Assembly: GCA_039933215.1 (NCBI GenBank)
Contig: JBDTOO010000003.1
Coordinates: 1 to 64,000 of the forward strand
DNA from: JALYUA01 sp039933215
GTDB taxonomy: Bacteria; Acidobacteriota; Thermoanaerobaculia; UBA5066; Gp7-AA6
Direction: 5' to 3'
Length of the DNA: 64,000 nucleotides
This document shows, piece by piece, positions 17,191 to 25,054 of this stretch (the stretch's first letter is position 1; each line of letters begins with the position of its first letter). The position numbers and the translations under genes are program-made. Below the pieces are notes generated by a model, which was given only the letters and a program-made list of their open reading frames with translations, had not been told where the DNA came from and made no database searches.

Positions 17191-17289
17191 GGTGAGCCGG
17201 CAGCGCGGAGGCTTCGGCCTCGCCGGCGCGCGGATTGATAGAGTCGTCCAAAACCCGCACGCCTCGCACATCACAAGCGAAGGAGAAAC

Positions 17290-18048
17290 ATGAAGAATCG
17301 GGTATTCCTCTCGATCGCGCTCGGGCTGGCCGTCGCCGTCACGGCCGCCGCACAGCAGCCGGCGTCGGCGTCTCCGGCCTCATCGAACCGCACCGACCTC
17401 TACCACGTCCACTTCGTGAAAGCGGCGCCGGGCAAGACGACGGAGCTGCTCAACAGCCTCCGGACTCCTCCCGCCGACACGGCGATGCCGACGCACGAGC
17501 TGATCCTCCGGCATCTCCAGGGCGACGACTGGGACTTCGCCGTCATCCAGCACCTCGGGACGAAGGCCGTCGTCGAGCTTTCTTCGCCCGCGCCCGCGGC
17601 GGAACGGGAGCTGCGGGCCTGGCACAGCGACACGTACGTCCAGGGTCCTTCCTGGGCCGAGTTCTCGAAGGCCATGGGGATCGGCGGCCCGCAGTCGGGG
17701 GCAGCGCCGGCCGGCAGCGACCTCTACATCGTGGGCGTCTATCAGGGAGCCCCGGGACACCGCGCCCAGCTCGAGGACACGCTGAAGAAGGTGATCGCGA
17801 GCGGCCTGCGCCCGGGCGAGGACGTCCTCCTGCAGCATCGCGAGGGCTCTCCGTGGGACTACGTCCACATCACTCACTTCAACGGCTGGAATGACGTGGC
17901 GGCGCAGCAGGACGACAAGGAAGCGCCCGCACGAGCGAAGAAGGCCGGCATGACGCAGGACCCCGGGCTCGAGCTGCGGCAGCACGTGGCGTCGCACCAC
18001 GACACCATCGCGAACCGCGTCGCGGTTCAGTCTCCGGCGTCGAAGTAG
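17290..18048 (+). CDS. secreted protein with two tandem ferredoxin-like repeats, function unknown
   Basis: 252 aa with a signal peptide (residues 1-22, cleavage at AAAQQ). Two copies of a ~55-residue unit are visible at ~36-92 and ~144-198. Each begins DLYxVxxxxxAPG, continues with a helix containing L, and ends H-x-x-x-WD(F/Y)-x-x-x-x-H(L/F). This looks like a duplicated dimeric alpha/beta-barrel (ABM-like) fold. His and Trp are conserved in both copies. ATG 17290 has AAGGAG 6 nt upstream. It is a single gene, divergent from the 17178 operon. No enzymatic function can be assigned. Confidence 0.8.
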   Translation: MKNRVFLSIALGLAVAVTAAAQQPASASPASSNRTDLYHVHFVKAAPGKTTELLNSLRTPPADTAMPTHELILRHLQGDDWDFAVIQHLGTKAVVELSSPAPAAERELRAWHSDTYVQGPSWAEFSKAMGIGGPQSGAAPAGSDLYIVGVYQGAPGHRAQLEDTLKKVIASGLRPGEDVLLQHREGSPWDYVHITHFNGWNDVAAQQDDKEAPARAKKAGMTQDPGLELRQHVASHHDTIANRVAVQSPASK

Positions 18049-18133
18049 CCCGGATCTCCCATATCGGAGGCCCCGGGTCGCCAGCCGAGCGGTCACCGGA
18101 ATGTTCGGCCGAAGGCACGCCCCCTCACCCTGT

Positions 18134-18162
18134 CCCTCTCCCCCGGTTCGCGGGGGAGAGGG
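18134..18162. repeat. 12-bp perfect intergenic hairpin
   Basis: CCCTCTCCCCCG pairs perfectly with CGGGGGAGAGGG around a GTTCG loop. It lies 85 nt after the stop at 18048 with no T-tract on either side. It may act as a terminator without a U-tail between the convergent genes at 18048 and 18315, or be a mobile intergenic palindrome. Confidence 0.6.
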
Positions 18163-18220
18163 AACATCATCTGACTCTCGTCCCTCGCTGGTGCAGACCC
18201 ATTTCGCCACCTTCGACCAT

Positions 18221-18314
18221 CCGCTCGCAGCGTGAGGAGTCTCCCGACCGAAGGGAGGGAGGAGCCTCCCGCTGCGGGAGCCGGAGCGGTCGCGCAGCGA
18301 ACGCGGAGGCGACG
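18221..18314. repeat. GC-rich dispersed intergenic repeat, locus A
   Basis: This carries the module CCGCTCGCAGCGTGAGGAGT near 18221 and the 44-nt module GCTGCGGGAGCCGGAGCGG...GCGGAGGCGACG at 18271-18314. Both modules recur at 59460-59591, and the second at 30529-30627. It ends exactly at the deoA stop codon. Confidence 0.75.
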
Positions 18315-19619
18315 TCAGAGCCGCTCGACGGCGAGCGGCGGAGGGGCGGAGGGCGAGTCTCCGATCTCGAACAAGCCCGCCAGCTCCTTCTCGAAGTCGG
18401 GCCGCGGCGCCGGGCGGTCGCCCAGGCAGAGGATCGCCAGCGGCTCGCCCTTCTCGACGCGGTCTCCGACCGTCTTCTCGACGAGGAAGCCGGCCGCGAA
18501 ATCGATCTCGTCCTCCCGTTTGCGGCGGCCGCAGCCGATGTCGATCGAGAGGAACCCCATCCTCTCGGTCCGGATCGAGCGCACGAATCCCGAGCGCGTG
18601 GCGAGAGCCGGGATCTTCTTCCTGGGCTGAGGGAGGCGCGAGGGATCACGCACCACAGTCGGGTCGCCGCCCTGAAATTCGATGAGCCGCTCGAAACGCT
18701 CCGCCGCGCGGCCCGAGTCGAAGGCGTCCTCGAGCCGCTTTCGGGCGTCGGCTTCCGAGAGCCCCGGTTCGGCGAAGCGCAGCATCTCCGCTCCGAGGAC
18801 GAGGCAAAGCTCGCGCAGCGGCGCGGGGCCCTCGTTTCGCAGCGCGAGGATCGATTCCTCGGCCTCGAGCGAGTTGCCCACCGCCCGGCCGAGCGGCCGC
18901 GACATGTCCGTGATCCATCCGGTCGCGTCCCGGCCGGCGGCCCGGGACGTGTCCACGAGGGCGCGGCCGAGGGCCCGGGACTCCTCGACGGTCTTCAAGA
19001 ACGCGCCGTCCCCCGTCTTCACGTCGAACACGATGCCCGTGGTGCCCGAGGCGAGCTTCTTCGAGAGGATGGAGGCGACGATGAGGCCGAGCGACTCGAC
19101 GGTGCCGGTGACGTCCCGCAGCGCGTAGAGCTTCCGGTCGGCCGGGGCCACCGTGTCCGTCTGGGCGAAGAGCGCGGCGCCGACCTCGGTGAGCGCCCGC
19201 CGGACGCGAGGCAGGTCGAGGTCGGTGCGGAACCCCGGGATCGCGGCGAGCTTGTCGAGCGTTCCGCCCGTATGCCCGAGGCCGCGTCCCGACATCATTC
19301 CCACGCGCCCGCCCGCGGCGGCGACGAGCGGCGCGAGGACCAGAGTCGCCTTGTCGCCCACTCCCCCCGTCGAGTGCTTGTCGACGACGGGCGCGAGATC
19401 CGACAGGTCCCACGAGTCCCCGGAATCCCGCATCGCCTCGGTGAGCGCGGCCATCTCGGGGGTGCTCAGCCCGCGGATTACGGACGCCATGAGAAACGCG
19501 GAGGTCTGGTAGTCGGGGATCTCCCCCGACACGACGCCTTCGACGAGAAACGAGATCTCGTCGCGGGAGAGCTCGAGGCCGTCGCGTTTCGCCCGCAGGA
19601 TCTCATAGACGCTCTTCAC
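18315..19619 (-). CDS. deoA: thymidine / pyrimidine-nucleoside phosphorylase
   Basis: 434 aa. It cleaves thymidine or other pyrimidine (deoxy)nucleosides with phosphate to base and (deoxy)ribose 1-phosphate. The phosphate-binding motif DKHSTGGVGDKATL is near residue 81-94, and SGRGLGHTGGTLDKL and the FDVKTGDGAF segment are conserved. A C-terminal ~80-residue alpha/beta domain with GCGRRKREDEIDFAAGF completes it. Whether it prefers thymidine or uridine cannot be read from sequence. The start is GTG 19619, overlapping the amidohydrolase stop (GTGA); it is the last gene of the nucleoside operon. Confidence 0.93.
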   Translation of the reverse strand: MKSVYEILRAKRDGLELSRDEISFLVEGVVSGEIPDYQTSAFLMASVIRGLSTPEMAALTEAMRDSGDSWDLSDLAPVVDKHSTGGVGDKATLVLAPLVAAAGGRVGMMSGRGLGHTGGTLDKLAAIPGFRTDLDLPRVRRALTEVGAALFAQTDTVAPADRKLYALRDVTGTVESLGLIVASILSKKLASGTTGIVFDVKTGDGAFLKTVEESRALGRALVDTSRAAGRDATGWITDMSRPLGRAVGNSLEAEESILALRNEGPAPLRELCLVLGAEMLRFAEPGLSEADARKRLEDAFDSGRAAERFERLIEFQGGDPTVVRDPSRLPQPRKKIPALATRSGFVRSIRTERMGFLSIDIGCGRRKREDEIDFAAGFLVEKTVGDRVEKGEPLAILCLGDRPAPRPDFEKELAGLFEIGDSPSAPPPLAVERL

Positions 19620-21142
19620 GGTCGCGCTCCTTCCAAAGGGGGCCCGGAGAGGGACGCGTCGATCTTTCGGCGCCACGACGCGGCCTTCTCGAGGATCGCC
19701 CGCTCATCGAGCGTCGTCGGACGGCCTGCGGCGAGAAGGCGGCGCCCGTCCACCCAGACGTCCGTCACGTCCGACGCCTTCAAGGAATAGACCAGGGCGG
19801 AATACGGGTCGTCGAACGGGACCGCGTGGGCGGCCGTCACGCGCACGGCGATGAAGTCCGCCTGCTTTCCCGGCTCGAGCGATCCGACCTTCGCGGCGAG
19901 CCCCAGAGCCGCCGCGCCGCCGCGGGTCGCCGCCGCGACGATGTCCCGGGCCGGAAGCACCGTCGGATCCATCTTCGACACCTTCGCGAGCTTTCCGGCG
20001 AAATCCATGGCCTCGAACATCGAGAGGTCGTTGTTCGACCCCGCCGTTCCGTCCGTCCCGAGACCCCACGCGAGCCCCGCCTTCTGCCACGCGACGACGT
20101 CCGCGATTCCGGACGCGAGCTTCATGTTCGACTCCGGATTGTGCGACAGCGAGACGCCGTACTGCCGCGCGATCGCGACGTCCGCTTCGTCCATCCACAC
20201 GCCGTGGGCCGCGACGATGGGCACCCTCCGCCCGTCCGCCGCCGGGTCGAAGAACCCGATCGAGGCGAGCCGGAGGAAGGGGCTCTGCTGCCAGCTCCTG
20301 CGGGCGTCGTCGATCTCCTTGCGCGTCTCGGCGACGTGGATGAGGAGCGGGATTCCCTGGCCGAGGGCGAAGTCCCGCGCCGCGAGCAGCGTCTCCTTCG
20401 AGCAGGTGTAGGGGCTGTGCGGCGCAGCGGCCGGGACGATCCGGGGATGCCCCTTCCAGCGCCCGATGAACTCCTTCATGACGGCGAGCGTCGCGGGAAG
20501 ATCCTTGTGATCGGGGACCGGGAAGTCGATGAATGTCTCGCCCAGTACGGCGCGGAGACCGGCGAGGTCCACGGCCCTCGCCGCCTCGGACTCGAAGTAG
20601 TACATGTCCGCGAACGTCGTGGTGCCGCCCTCGATCATCTCGAGCGACGCGAGCAGTGTTCCGTCGTAGACGAACTCCGGCGAGACGTTCTTCGCCTCGG
20701 CCGGGAAGATGTGGTCCGTCAGCCACCGGTCGAGCGGGAGGTCGTCCGCGAGGCCCCGCAGGAGCGCCATCGCGGCGTGGCCGTGGGTGTTGACGAGGCC
20801 GGGGAGGACCAGGCTGCCTCCGGCCTTCCAGGACGTCTTCGCGGCGTAGCGCGACCGCAGCTCGTCCGAGGTCCCCACCGCGAGGATCCGGCCGTCCCGC
20901 ACCGCGAGCGCTCCGTCTTCGACGACCCGCCAGGCGGCGTCCATCGTGAGGAGACGCGCGCCGGTGACGAGCAGGTCCGCGGGCTCCCTTGCCGCGGCGG
21001 CCGAGGCGGGCGCCGCGGCTCGCTTCTTCGCGGGTGCCGCGGCGGCGGATGAGCCCGGTGCGTCGGACGCGAGGACGGCGGCGAGGAACAGGCCGGCCAT
21101 CGAGACCCCGATCGCGAAAGGCCGGCGGACGGGTCCCGTCAT
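19616..21142 (-). CDS. amidohydrolase of the MTA/SAH (guanine) deaminase family, apparently exported
   Basis: 508 aa. The N-terminus (VRRPFAIGVSMAGLFLAAVLASDA) looks like a signal peptide, followed by an Ala/Pro/Lys linker. From residue ~55 it is a TIM-barrel amidohydrolase: metal motif VNTHGHAAMALLRG, later H in PHSPYTCS, HVAET, HGVWMDEADV and GTDGTAGSNND. The family deaminates S-adenosylhomocysteine, 5'-methylthioadenosine, adenosine or guanine. In this operon a nucleoside or nucleobase deaminase role is likely. Export would be unusual for the family. It starts 1 nt after the cdd stop and overlaps deoA by 4 nt. Confidence 0.85.
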   Translation of the reverse strand: MTGPVRRPFAIGVSMAGLFLAAVLASDAPGSSAAAAPAKKRAAAPASAAAAREPADLLVTGARLLTMDAAWRVVEDGALAVRDGRILAVGTSDELRSRYAAKTSWKAGGSLVLPGLVNTHGHAAMALLRGLADDLPLDRWLTDHIFPAEAKNVSPEFVYDGTLLASLEMIEGGTTTFADMYYFESEAARAVDLAGLRAVLGETFIDFPVPDHKDLPATLAVMKEFIGRWKGHPRIVPAAAPHSPYTCSKETLLAARDFALGQGIPLLIHVAETRKEIDDARRSWQQSPFLRLASIGFFDPAADGRRVPIVAAHGVWMDEADVAIARQYGVSLSHNPESNMKLASGIADVVAWQKAGLAWGLGTDGTAGSNNDLSMFEAMDFAGKLAKVSKMDPTVLPARDIVAAATRGGAAALGLAAKVGSLEPGKQADFIAVRVTAAHAVPFDDPYSALVYSLKASDVTDVWVDGRRLLAAGRPTTLDERAILEKAASWRRKIDASLSGPPLEGARP

Positions 21143-21143
21143 C

Positions 21144-21551
21144 TCAGAAGTCGAAGGGCTCGGGGAAGAGCTCCGCGAGCCGCATCCGCTTTCTCCGACC
21201 CGAGGAGGTCGCCATCACGACCGGCACGTCCCCGGCGAACTCCCAGAGTATCTGCCGGCACGCCCCGCAGGGAGGCGTCGGCTCCTCGGCGCCGGTGACG
21301 ACGGCGACCGACCGGAACGCGCGCACCCCCTCAGACAGCGCCTTCCAGATCGCCACGCGCTCCGCGCAGACGGTCAGGCCGTAGGTGCTGTTCTCGACGT
21401 TACAGCCGCCCCAGATCTTCCCCGCCGCGTCCTCGAGGGCCGCGCCGACCGAGAAGCCGCTCCGCTTCGAGACCGCGTTGTCCCGGTACCGCGCCGCGGC
21501 CTCGACGAGGCGGTTCTCGAGCTCGGGCCCGGGAAACGGAGCAGGGGTCAT
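21144..21551 (-). CDS. cdd: cytidine deaminase
   Basis: 135 aa, typical of the small tetrameric class. It hydrolyses cytidine and deoxycytidine to uridine and deoxyuridine. Zinc ligands are C62 in the CAE motif (with catalytic E64) and C95/C98 in PCGAC. The FSVGAALED substrate segment is at ~33-41. The C-terminus is short and basic. ATG 21551 overlaps the punA stop (ATGA), so translation is probably coupled. Confidence 0.95.
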   Translation of the reverse strand: MTPAPFPGPELENRLVEAAARYRDNAVSKRSGFSVGAALEDAAGKIWGGCNVENSTYGLTVCAERVAIWKALSEGVRAFRSVAVVTGAEEPTPPCGACRQILWEFAGDVPVVMATSSGRRKRMRLAELFPEPFDF

Positions 21552-22393
21552 CGACTCGCCGCCGCGATCTTCGGGACGGCCGCGGTCAGGAGCCGCACGA
21601 ATCGTTCGCCGACGCGCTGCGTGGTCTTTACGACCTCGCTGTGATCGAGGGGCCGCTGGAGGATCCCCGCCGCCATGTTGGTGATCGTCGAGATCCCGGC
21701 GACGCGCACGCCGGCGTGGCGAAGGGCGATCGCCTCGGGGACCGTGGACATGCCGACGGCGTCCGCCCCGAGCCTGCGAAACGCGCGGATCTCGGCGGGC
21801 GTCTCGTAGGACGGGCCGGTCAGCCCGATGTACACGCCATCCTTCAGCGGAATTCGAAGCTTCGCCGCCGCGGCGTGGATCACGCGCCGGAGGGCCGGGT
21901 CGTAGACGTTCGTCATGTCGGGAAACCGCGGGCCCAGGTCCTCCTCGTTGGCGCCGATCAGGGGATTCGTCCCGAAGGCGTTGATGTGATCAGTCAGGAG
22001 CATCAGGGTTCCCGGCCTCCAGGTGACGCGGATTCCGCCGGCGGCATTCGTCAGGAGGACCGCCCGCACGCCGAGGCGGGCGAGCACGCGCGCAGGAAAT
22101 ACCGCCTCCGCCATCGTGCGCCCCTCGTAGAAGTGGACGCGTCCCGAGAGCACCGCGACCGGCGTGCCGCCGACCGAGCCCAGCACGAGCTCGCCGGCGT
22201 GGCCGACGACGCCCGTCGAGACGGGGAAATGCGGGATGTCCGCGAACGGGATCGCGACGCGGTCGTCGAGCGCCCGGGCGAAGCCTCCGAGCCCGGATCC
22301 CAGGACCAGCCCGACGGCAGGCGCGGCCGCCGAGCGCTTGCGGATGAACGCCGCCGCCGCGGTGAGGCGACTCGAGAGGGCGGGCTCGCTCAC
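21548..22393 (-). CDS. punA: purine-nucleoside phosphorylase (trimeric class)
   Basis: 281 aa. It splits inosine/guanosine-type nucleosides to base and ribose 1-phosphate. Motifs of the low-molecular-mass trimeric class are seen: GLVLGSGLGGFA, VLSGRVHFYEG, LLTNAAGGI, GLTGPSYETPAEIRAFRRLGADAVGMSTVPE and ISTITNMAAG with the catalytic Asn. Start GTG 22393 overlaps the nupC stop as GTGA. Confidence 0.95.
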   Translation of the reverse strand: MSEPALSSRLTAAAAFIRKRSAAAPAVGLVLGSGLGGFARALDDRVAIPFADIPHFPVSTGVVGHAGELVLGSVGGTPVAVLSGRVHFYEGRTMAEAVFPARVLARLGVRAVLLTNAAGGIRVTWRPGTLMLLTDHINAFGTNPLIGANEEDLGPRFPDMTNVYDPALRRVIHAAAAKLRIPLKDGVYIGLTGPSYETPAEIRAFRRLGADAVGMSTVPEAIALRHAGVRVAGISTITNMAAGILQRPLDHSEVVKTTQRVGERFVRLLTAAVPKIAAASR

Positions 22394-23655
22394 CGGACGG
22401 GGACCCCGGCGATCTCCCAGATCAGTCCGGCGATCGCCGCCGTCATGAAGCTGACGAGAGACCCGGCGAGCAGCGCGCGGAACCCGAGGCGCGCGATGTC
22501 GGACTTGCGCGATGGCGCGAGTCCGCCGATCCCGCCGATCTGGATCCCGATCGACGAGAAGTTGGCGAAACCGCAGAGGGCGAAAGTGGCGATCAGCTTC
22601 CCCTTCTCGGAGAGCTGCCCGACGATGTCCTTCATCATGGAGAACGCGAAGAACTCGTTGATGACGGTCTTGTTCGCGATGAGATTGCCGACCTTTTCGA
22701 TGTCCTGCGCCGGCGTGCCGAGGATGAAGGCGAGAGGACCCAGGACCCACCCGAAGATCATCTGCAGCGAGAAGTCCGGCCGCCCCGCGAAGCCTCCGGC
22801 CCAGCCCAGGAAGCCGTTGAGCATCGCGATGAGCGCGACGAAGGCGATGAGCATCGCGGAGATGTTCAGGACGAGAGACATCCCCTGGGTCGCGCCGGTC
22901 GCCGCGGCGTCGATGAAGTTGGCGCTCGTCTTCTCGACTTCCATCCGGACCTTGCCCATGGTGACGGGCGTCTCGGTCTCGGGCCAGAGGATCTTCGAGA
23001 TGAGGAACGTCCCGGGAGCCGCCATGACGGAAGCGGTGATCAGGTATTTCAGCGGCGCGCCCATCGTGACGTATGCGAGCATCACGGCGCCGGAGACGTG
23101 GGCCATGCCCCCCGTCATCATCGTCAGGAGCTCCGAGGTGGTCATGGCGGGGATGTATGGCGCGATCAAGACCGGCGCCTCCGTCTGCCCGATGAAGACG
23201 TTCGCCGCGACGCAGAGGGCCTCCGCTCCCGAGACCTTCATCGTTTTCTGCATCACCCACGCCATCGCCTTCACGAAGATCTGGATGATTCCGAAGTAAT
23301 AGAGAAGCGAGAAGAACGAGCAGATGAAGATGATGATCGGGAGGACCTTGAAGGCGAAGATGAATCCGCCGATGGGCATCCCCGTCTTCGCCCCCAGGTC
23401 GTCCATCGGTCCGGCGAGCCACCCGAAGAGGAAGGACGAGCCCTTGTCGGCGTAGCCGATCGCGTTGCTCACCTTGTTCGAGAACGCCTCGAGGGCGTCC
23501 TTGCCGCGATCCCAGTACAGGACCAGAAAGGCGAAGAGGAGCTGGAGGGCGAAGGCCCATCCGATCGTGCGCCACCGGATGGCGCGGCGGTTCCTGGAGA
23601 GCGCGAGCGCCACCGCGAGGATCACGACCATTCCGACGAGGCCTATCCATCGCAT
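22390..23655 (-). CDS. nupC: concentrative nucleoside transporter (CNT/NupC family)
   Basis: 421-aa inner-membrane nucleoside/cation symporter, first gene of the salvage operon. The gate and pore motifs GGFIFAFKVLPIIIFICSFFSLLYY, FIGQTEAPVLIAPYIP and NKTVINEFFAF plus GFANFSSIGIQIGGIGGLAP are characteristic of CNT proteins. I start at ATG 23655 (MRWIGLVG), which has GGAGG 7 nt upstream; the longer frame to 23730 lacks a site. It imports nucleosides that punA, cdd and deoA then degrade. Confidence 0.94.
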   Translation of the reverse strand: MRWIGLVGMVVILAVALALSRNRRAIRWRTIGWAFALQLLFAFLVLYWDRGKDALEAFSNKVSNAIGYADKGSSFLFGWLAGPMDDLGAKTGMPIGGFIFAFKVLPIIIFICSFFSLLYYFGIIQIFVKAMAWVMQKTMKVSGAEALCVAANVFIGQTEAPVLIAPYIPAMTTSELLTMMTGGMAHVSGAVMLAYVTMGAPLKYLITASVMAAPGTFLISKILWPETETPVTMGKVRMEVEKTSANFIDAAATGATQGMSLVLNISAMLIAFVALIAMLNGFLGWAGGFAGRPDFSLQMIFGWVLGPLAFILGTPAQDIEKVGNLIANKTVINEFFAFSMMKDIVGQLSEKGKLIATFALCGFANFSSIGIQIGGIGGLAPSRKSDIARLGFRALLAGSLVSFMTAAIAGLIWEIAGVPVR

Positions 23656-23730
23656 GCGAGCCTCCGTTGTCTGAAAGGGCGCGGGGATGTTAACAAAAGA
23701 CGCGCATGCGGGCGCCGTCGGCGGGGGCAT

Positions 23731-23883
23731 GAAGGAGAGAGGATAGAGGTGAGGGGTCAGAGGGCGCGCTCTTCTTCCGGGGGTGTTCTTTCTGTCCGGT
23801 ATGTCCCGCGAGAGGGTGTCGCCTCAACCCTAATGGCCCCACTCCCCTCTCACCTCTCCCCTCTTTCCTCTTTTCTCTCTCCT
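23731..23883. repeat. purine-tract / pyrimidine-tract intergenic repeat, locus 1
   Basis: A GAGGTGAGGGGTCAGAGG-like purine run at ~23731-23762 is mirrored by a CCTCTCACCTCTCCCCTC pyrimidine run at ~23850-23880, so the two could pair around an ~85-nt loop. The same vocabulary occurs at 28897, 40316 and 47369. It sits between the glycosyltransferase stop and the nupC promoter region. Confidence 0.65.
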
Positions 23884-23886
23884 CCG

Positions 23887-25047
23887 TCAGAACCCGGCTT
23901 TCCGCGCGTCGAACGCCCGCCCCCTCCAGACGAGCTGCCGGCGCACCGCCCGCTGCCACACGGAACGCACGAGAAGGGCCGCCCAGACGGCCGCCATGAG
24001 GGGCTGCGTGACGGCGAAACGGATCCGATCGCCCGAGAGCGCCGCGAGGATCGCGCGCGCGAGTACCAGGCCCGAAAACGCCGCCGCCGCGAGAAGGAGG
24101 TCGCGCGGCGGAGCCCCGAGCACGGAAGGGGCGGCCGCGGCCAGGACGAGCACCGCCGGAGGGAGGATCGAGACGGCCGTCCAAGCGGCGGCGATCGCGA
24201 AGAAGACAGCCCCTGTCCATCCGCCGAGCGCGTACGCGACGTTCTTCGTGAACCCGTTCCACACCTCGCGGAAGCCGTGGTACATGCGCACCGCGACGCG
24301 GTCCTTCGCGAGGACCACCCGAGTCCGGAATCCCGCGGCGCGGATCGCGAGGGCCAGCCGGACGTCGTCGATCACCGAGGTGCGCAGCGGCTCGTGGCCT
24401 CCGATCGCCTCGTAGGCCGCGCGGCGCACGAGGTTTCCGGCCCCGCCTCCCGCGGCGAGCCAGCGCGGACGGTCTCGGTTGGCCAGGAACGCGGGACCCA
24501 AGAAGACGGCGCAGTCGAGGTTCGGCATGAGGACGGATTCCCAGAACGTCACCGTCTCCAGGCGCGGGAACAGGCACACGAAGTCGGCGTTCCGGCGCGA
24601 CAGGAAGGCGACGGCCTGCGACACGGCGCGCGGGTGGTAGCGCACGTCGGCGTCCACGAAGAGGAAGAGCTCGCCTCTCGCGGCCCGGGCTCCCTGCCAG
24701 AGGGCGTGGGGCTTTCCGAGCCACCCGGCCGGAGGCTCGGCGCCGGTCACGACGCGGAGGCGGTCTTTCGCCGGAACCGCGTCGAGAATCTCGCGGGTGC
24801 GATCCGTCGAGCGGTCGTCGACGACGATCACCTCGAAGGACGGATAGTCCTGAGCGAGAAGCGACGCCACGCCCTCGCCGACCGCTCGCTCCTCGTTTCG
24901 GGCAGGAACCACGATCGAGAGAAACGGCACGGCGCCCTCGAGCGGGCGCTCCCGCGAAAGCCGCGGCAGCGCGAGGACGTTGACGAGGAGCAGGACCAGG
25001 CACGAGGCCGAGTAGACCGCGCACGCCGCGAGGAGGACGTGGAGCAC
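23887..25047 (-). CDS. membrane glycosyltransferase family 2 (HpnB/CrtQ-like)
   Basis: 386 aa. One N-terminal membrane helix (residues ~2-25) is followed by a GT-A domain: IVVPARNEERAVG, VIVVDDRSTDRT, GWLGKPHALWQGA, FLFVDADVRYHP, and an acceptor-region IDDVRLALAIRAAGFRT. Three or four C-terminal helices then follow. The WLGKPHALWQG signature resembles enzymes that glycosylate hopanoid or carotenoid-type lipids, but no such pathway genes are nearby. GTG 25047 lies 7 nt after the deoB stop, so it is the last gene of a TPR-deoB-glycosyltransferase operon. Confidence 0.8.
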   Translation of the reverse strand: MLHVLLAACAVYSASCLVLLLVNVLALPRLSRERPLEGAVPFLSIVVPARNEERAVGEGVASLLAQDYPSFEVIVVDDRSTDRTREILDAVPAKDRLRVVTGAEPPAGWLGKPHALWQGARAARGELFLFVDADVRYHPRAVSQAVAFLSRRNADFVCLFPRLETVTFWESVLMPNLDCAVFLGPAFLANRDRPRWLAAGGGAGNLVRRAAYEAIGGHEPLRTSVIDDVRLALAIRAAGFRTRVVLAKDRVAVRMYHGFREVWNGFTKNVAYALGGWTGAVFFAIAAAWTAVSILPPAVLVLAAAAPSVLGAPPRDLLLAAAAFSGLVLARAILAALSGDRIRFAVTQPLMAAVWAALLVRSVWQRAVRRQLVWRGRAFDARKAGF

Positions 25048-25054
25048 GGCGGCC

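Noticed and set aside
15203..17269. 688-codon version of the glycerophosphodiesterase
   Set aside because: The N-terminal half is a shadow of the metallophosphatase gene. The ATGA overlap at 16216-16219 sets the start.
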